A DNA stretch of 13,470 nucleotides from UBA1738 sp045577675 (lineage in GTDB: Bacteria; Bacillota; Clostridia; UBA1381), in NCBI GenBank assembly GCA_045577675.1, contig JAZNIV010000138.1, positions 1 through 13,470 on the forward strand. The letters run 5' to 3'. Position 1 is the first letter of the stretch; each line of letters opens with the position of its first letter. The notes beneath the pieces are model-generated. The model worked only from the letters and a program-made list of their open reading frames with translations, was not told the origin of the DNA and ran no database searches. Below, in pieces: positions 12,988 to 13,470 of the stretch. The position numbers were made by a program, and so were the translations under genes.

Positions 12988-13087
12988 AACCTCGTATGTC
13001 CTTTAACCCACCTCGCTCGACTGAATATTCAGTGTCATGGCGCTCGGTTAACGGTATAACTCACCGTGCAAGCTATTCAGTTGTCAA
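12925..13087 (-). ncRNA. Candidate structured leader RNA of xis-int
   Basis: This stretch is clearly richer in G+C than its flanks and holds several local inverted repeats: GTGTAA/TTACAC (12925-12942), GGTC/GACC (about 12972-12985), the palindrome CTGAATATTCAG (13021-13032) and ACGGT/ACCGT (13051-13067). On the minus strand it is purine-rich, with repeated GAGG and two GTCGAGC-AGG segments. It lies within the expected leader of the xis transcript. No recognised riboswitch class is claimed. Confidence 0.35.
13003..13038 (-). CDS. Possible 11-aa mini-ORF in the xis leader
   Basis: MTLNIQSSEVG followed by TAA. It contains the CTGAATATTCAG palindrome and its stop lies 15 nt before the ATG of the 22-aa mini-ORF, with AAAGGA in between. 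No convincing ribosome binding site precedes it. It is listed because the tandem arrangement resembles leader-peptide control. Confidence 0.2.
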   Translation of the reverse strand: MTLNIQSSEVG

Positions 13088-13231
13088 GGTTCAATTTGTC
13101 TCATACTTTGTTCGTTGGGATTTCTTAGATGGTACGAAGATTAGATATATAAAAATTTATGATATAAAGTATAGTCAAATTGGTAATTTTATTTGCTTTT
13201 TTACATACGCCTCAATCCTTTCAAATTTTTC

Positions 13232-13260
13232 TTGACATTTTGATGTTTCAGGGATATAAT
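13232..13260 (+). promoter_or_regulatory. Consensus sigma-A promoter reading right into the element
   Basis: A perfect TTGACA (13232-13237), a 17-bp spacer and a perfect TATAAT (13255-13260) place a start near 13267, about 124 nt before the ATG at 13391. Confidence 0.85.
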
Positions 13261-13353
13261 TATTAAAGAAACTAAAAATATTTAATTATAAACCCTTGAA
13301 ACAATTTTATTCTAACATATTCAAAACAAATTGTCAAGAGGTTATAAAATAAA
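13246..13353. repeat. Three copies of a GTTTCAAGGG-TATAAT-like motif at facing promoters
   Basis: GTTTCAGGGATATAATTA (13246 on, plus strand), GTTTCAAGGGTTTATAATTA (minus strand, ending near 13303) and TTGTCAAGAGGTTATAAAAT (13331 on, plus strand) share a core of TCAAGG plus TATAAT-like bases. The first two form an imperfect dyad about 60 bp long. They may be operators of an element repressor placed over the two facing promoters. Confidence 0.45.
13309..13337 (-). promoter_or_regulatory. Sigma-A promoter reading left toward xis
   Basis: On the minus strand TTGACA (13332-13337), a 17-bp spacer and TAGAAT (13309-13314) place a start near 13302, giving a leader of about 400 nt before xis. It faces the rightward promoter at 13232-13260, and the two transcripts would overlap by about 35 bp. 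Confidence 0.75.
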
Positions 13354-13390
13354 AAATATAATTTCTTGAGATGTGCAAGGAGGTACTAAT

Positions 13391-13470
13391 ATGGGTTTTA
13401 GAATTATCTTTAAGAAACATAGTATAATGCTTTCTATCCGCAATAGTGCAGCAGATGAAATACTCGGTAA
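13391..13470 (+). CDS. Partial ORF at right edge, unrecognised element gene
   Basis: ATG at 13391 follows a strong AAGGAGGT (13378-13385) with 5 nt spacing and runs open to the window end (26 complete codons, starting MGFRIIFKKHSIML and continuing SIRNSAADEILG). The start is convincing because of the ribosome binding site and the consensus promoter upstream. I do not recognise the protein from this fragment. Position next to xis, reading the opposite way, suggests an element-encoded gene. Confidence 0.65.
   Translation, partial: MGFRIIFKKHSIMLSIRNSAADEILG

Noticed and set aside
13059..13087. Minus-strand TTGACA at 13082-13087 as a further xis promoter
   Set aside because: At 17 bp spacing the -10 would be GTGAGT; the nearest TATA-like bases are about 21 bp away.
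12996..13235. 79-codon plus-strand open frame upstream of the right-edge gene
   Set aside because: No ribosome binding site, unlikely composition, and it overlaps the structured xis leader and the rightward promoter's -35.

Overview
The window looks like chromosome from a low-GC, Gram-positive, probably anaerobic member of the Clostridia. Supporting signs are a clostridial-type 2[4Fe-4S] ferredoxin, a RicT/YaaT (PSP1) protein, strong GGAGG ribosome binding sites, near-consensus sigma-A promoters with 17-bp spacers, and many hairpin-plus-T-run terminators. I cannot name the genus.

Layout. (1) 1-533: the open 3' end of a gene whose last ~150 codons are the coiled-coil C-terminal region of a large serine recombinase, while the first ~20 visible codons look like a type I restriction HsdR protein; this may be a chimera or remnant. 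(2) 875-2608: a half-size ABC exporter. (3) 2635-4115, minus strand: a two-gene operon of a DUF1294 membrane protein and DNA polymerase IV (dinB) behind a consensus promoter. (4) 4284-4727: a small coiled-coil/zinc-ribbon protein. (5) 4865-7153, minus strand: an amino-acid ABC importer in the order binding lipoprotein, permease, ATPase, with a hairpin terminator after the first gene. (6) 7289-7624: an unrecognised 111-aa protein with a TTG start. (7) 7897-8067: a 56-aa ferredoxin. (8) 8194-9066: ricT. (9) 9296-9904: a DUF975 membrane protein, divergent from ricT. (10) 9968-10897, minus strand: a cysteine-synthase-family PLP enzyme with its own consensus promoter.

From about 11.16 kb to the right edge lies one end of a Tn916-family integrative element: repeats that could be integrase arm sites (11217-11341), tyrosine integrase (11347-12585), excisionase (12706-12900), a ~490-bp control region and the start of a rightward gene (13391 onward). 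The other element end is outside the window.

The most unusual part is the non-coding control DNA of this element. The int promoter sits inside nested inverted repeats. The stretch upstream of xis is GC-richer, can fold into several hairpins and holds two tandem mini-ORFs. Two near-perfect sigma-A promoters there face each other, with related motif copies at 13246, 13303 and 13330. These suggest the excision genes are governed by a leader/operator switch, but that is inference. The genes outside the element look like ordinary housekeeping, apart from the odd left edge and a binding protein lacking the usual ligand-binding arginine.
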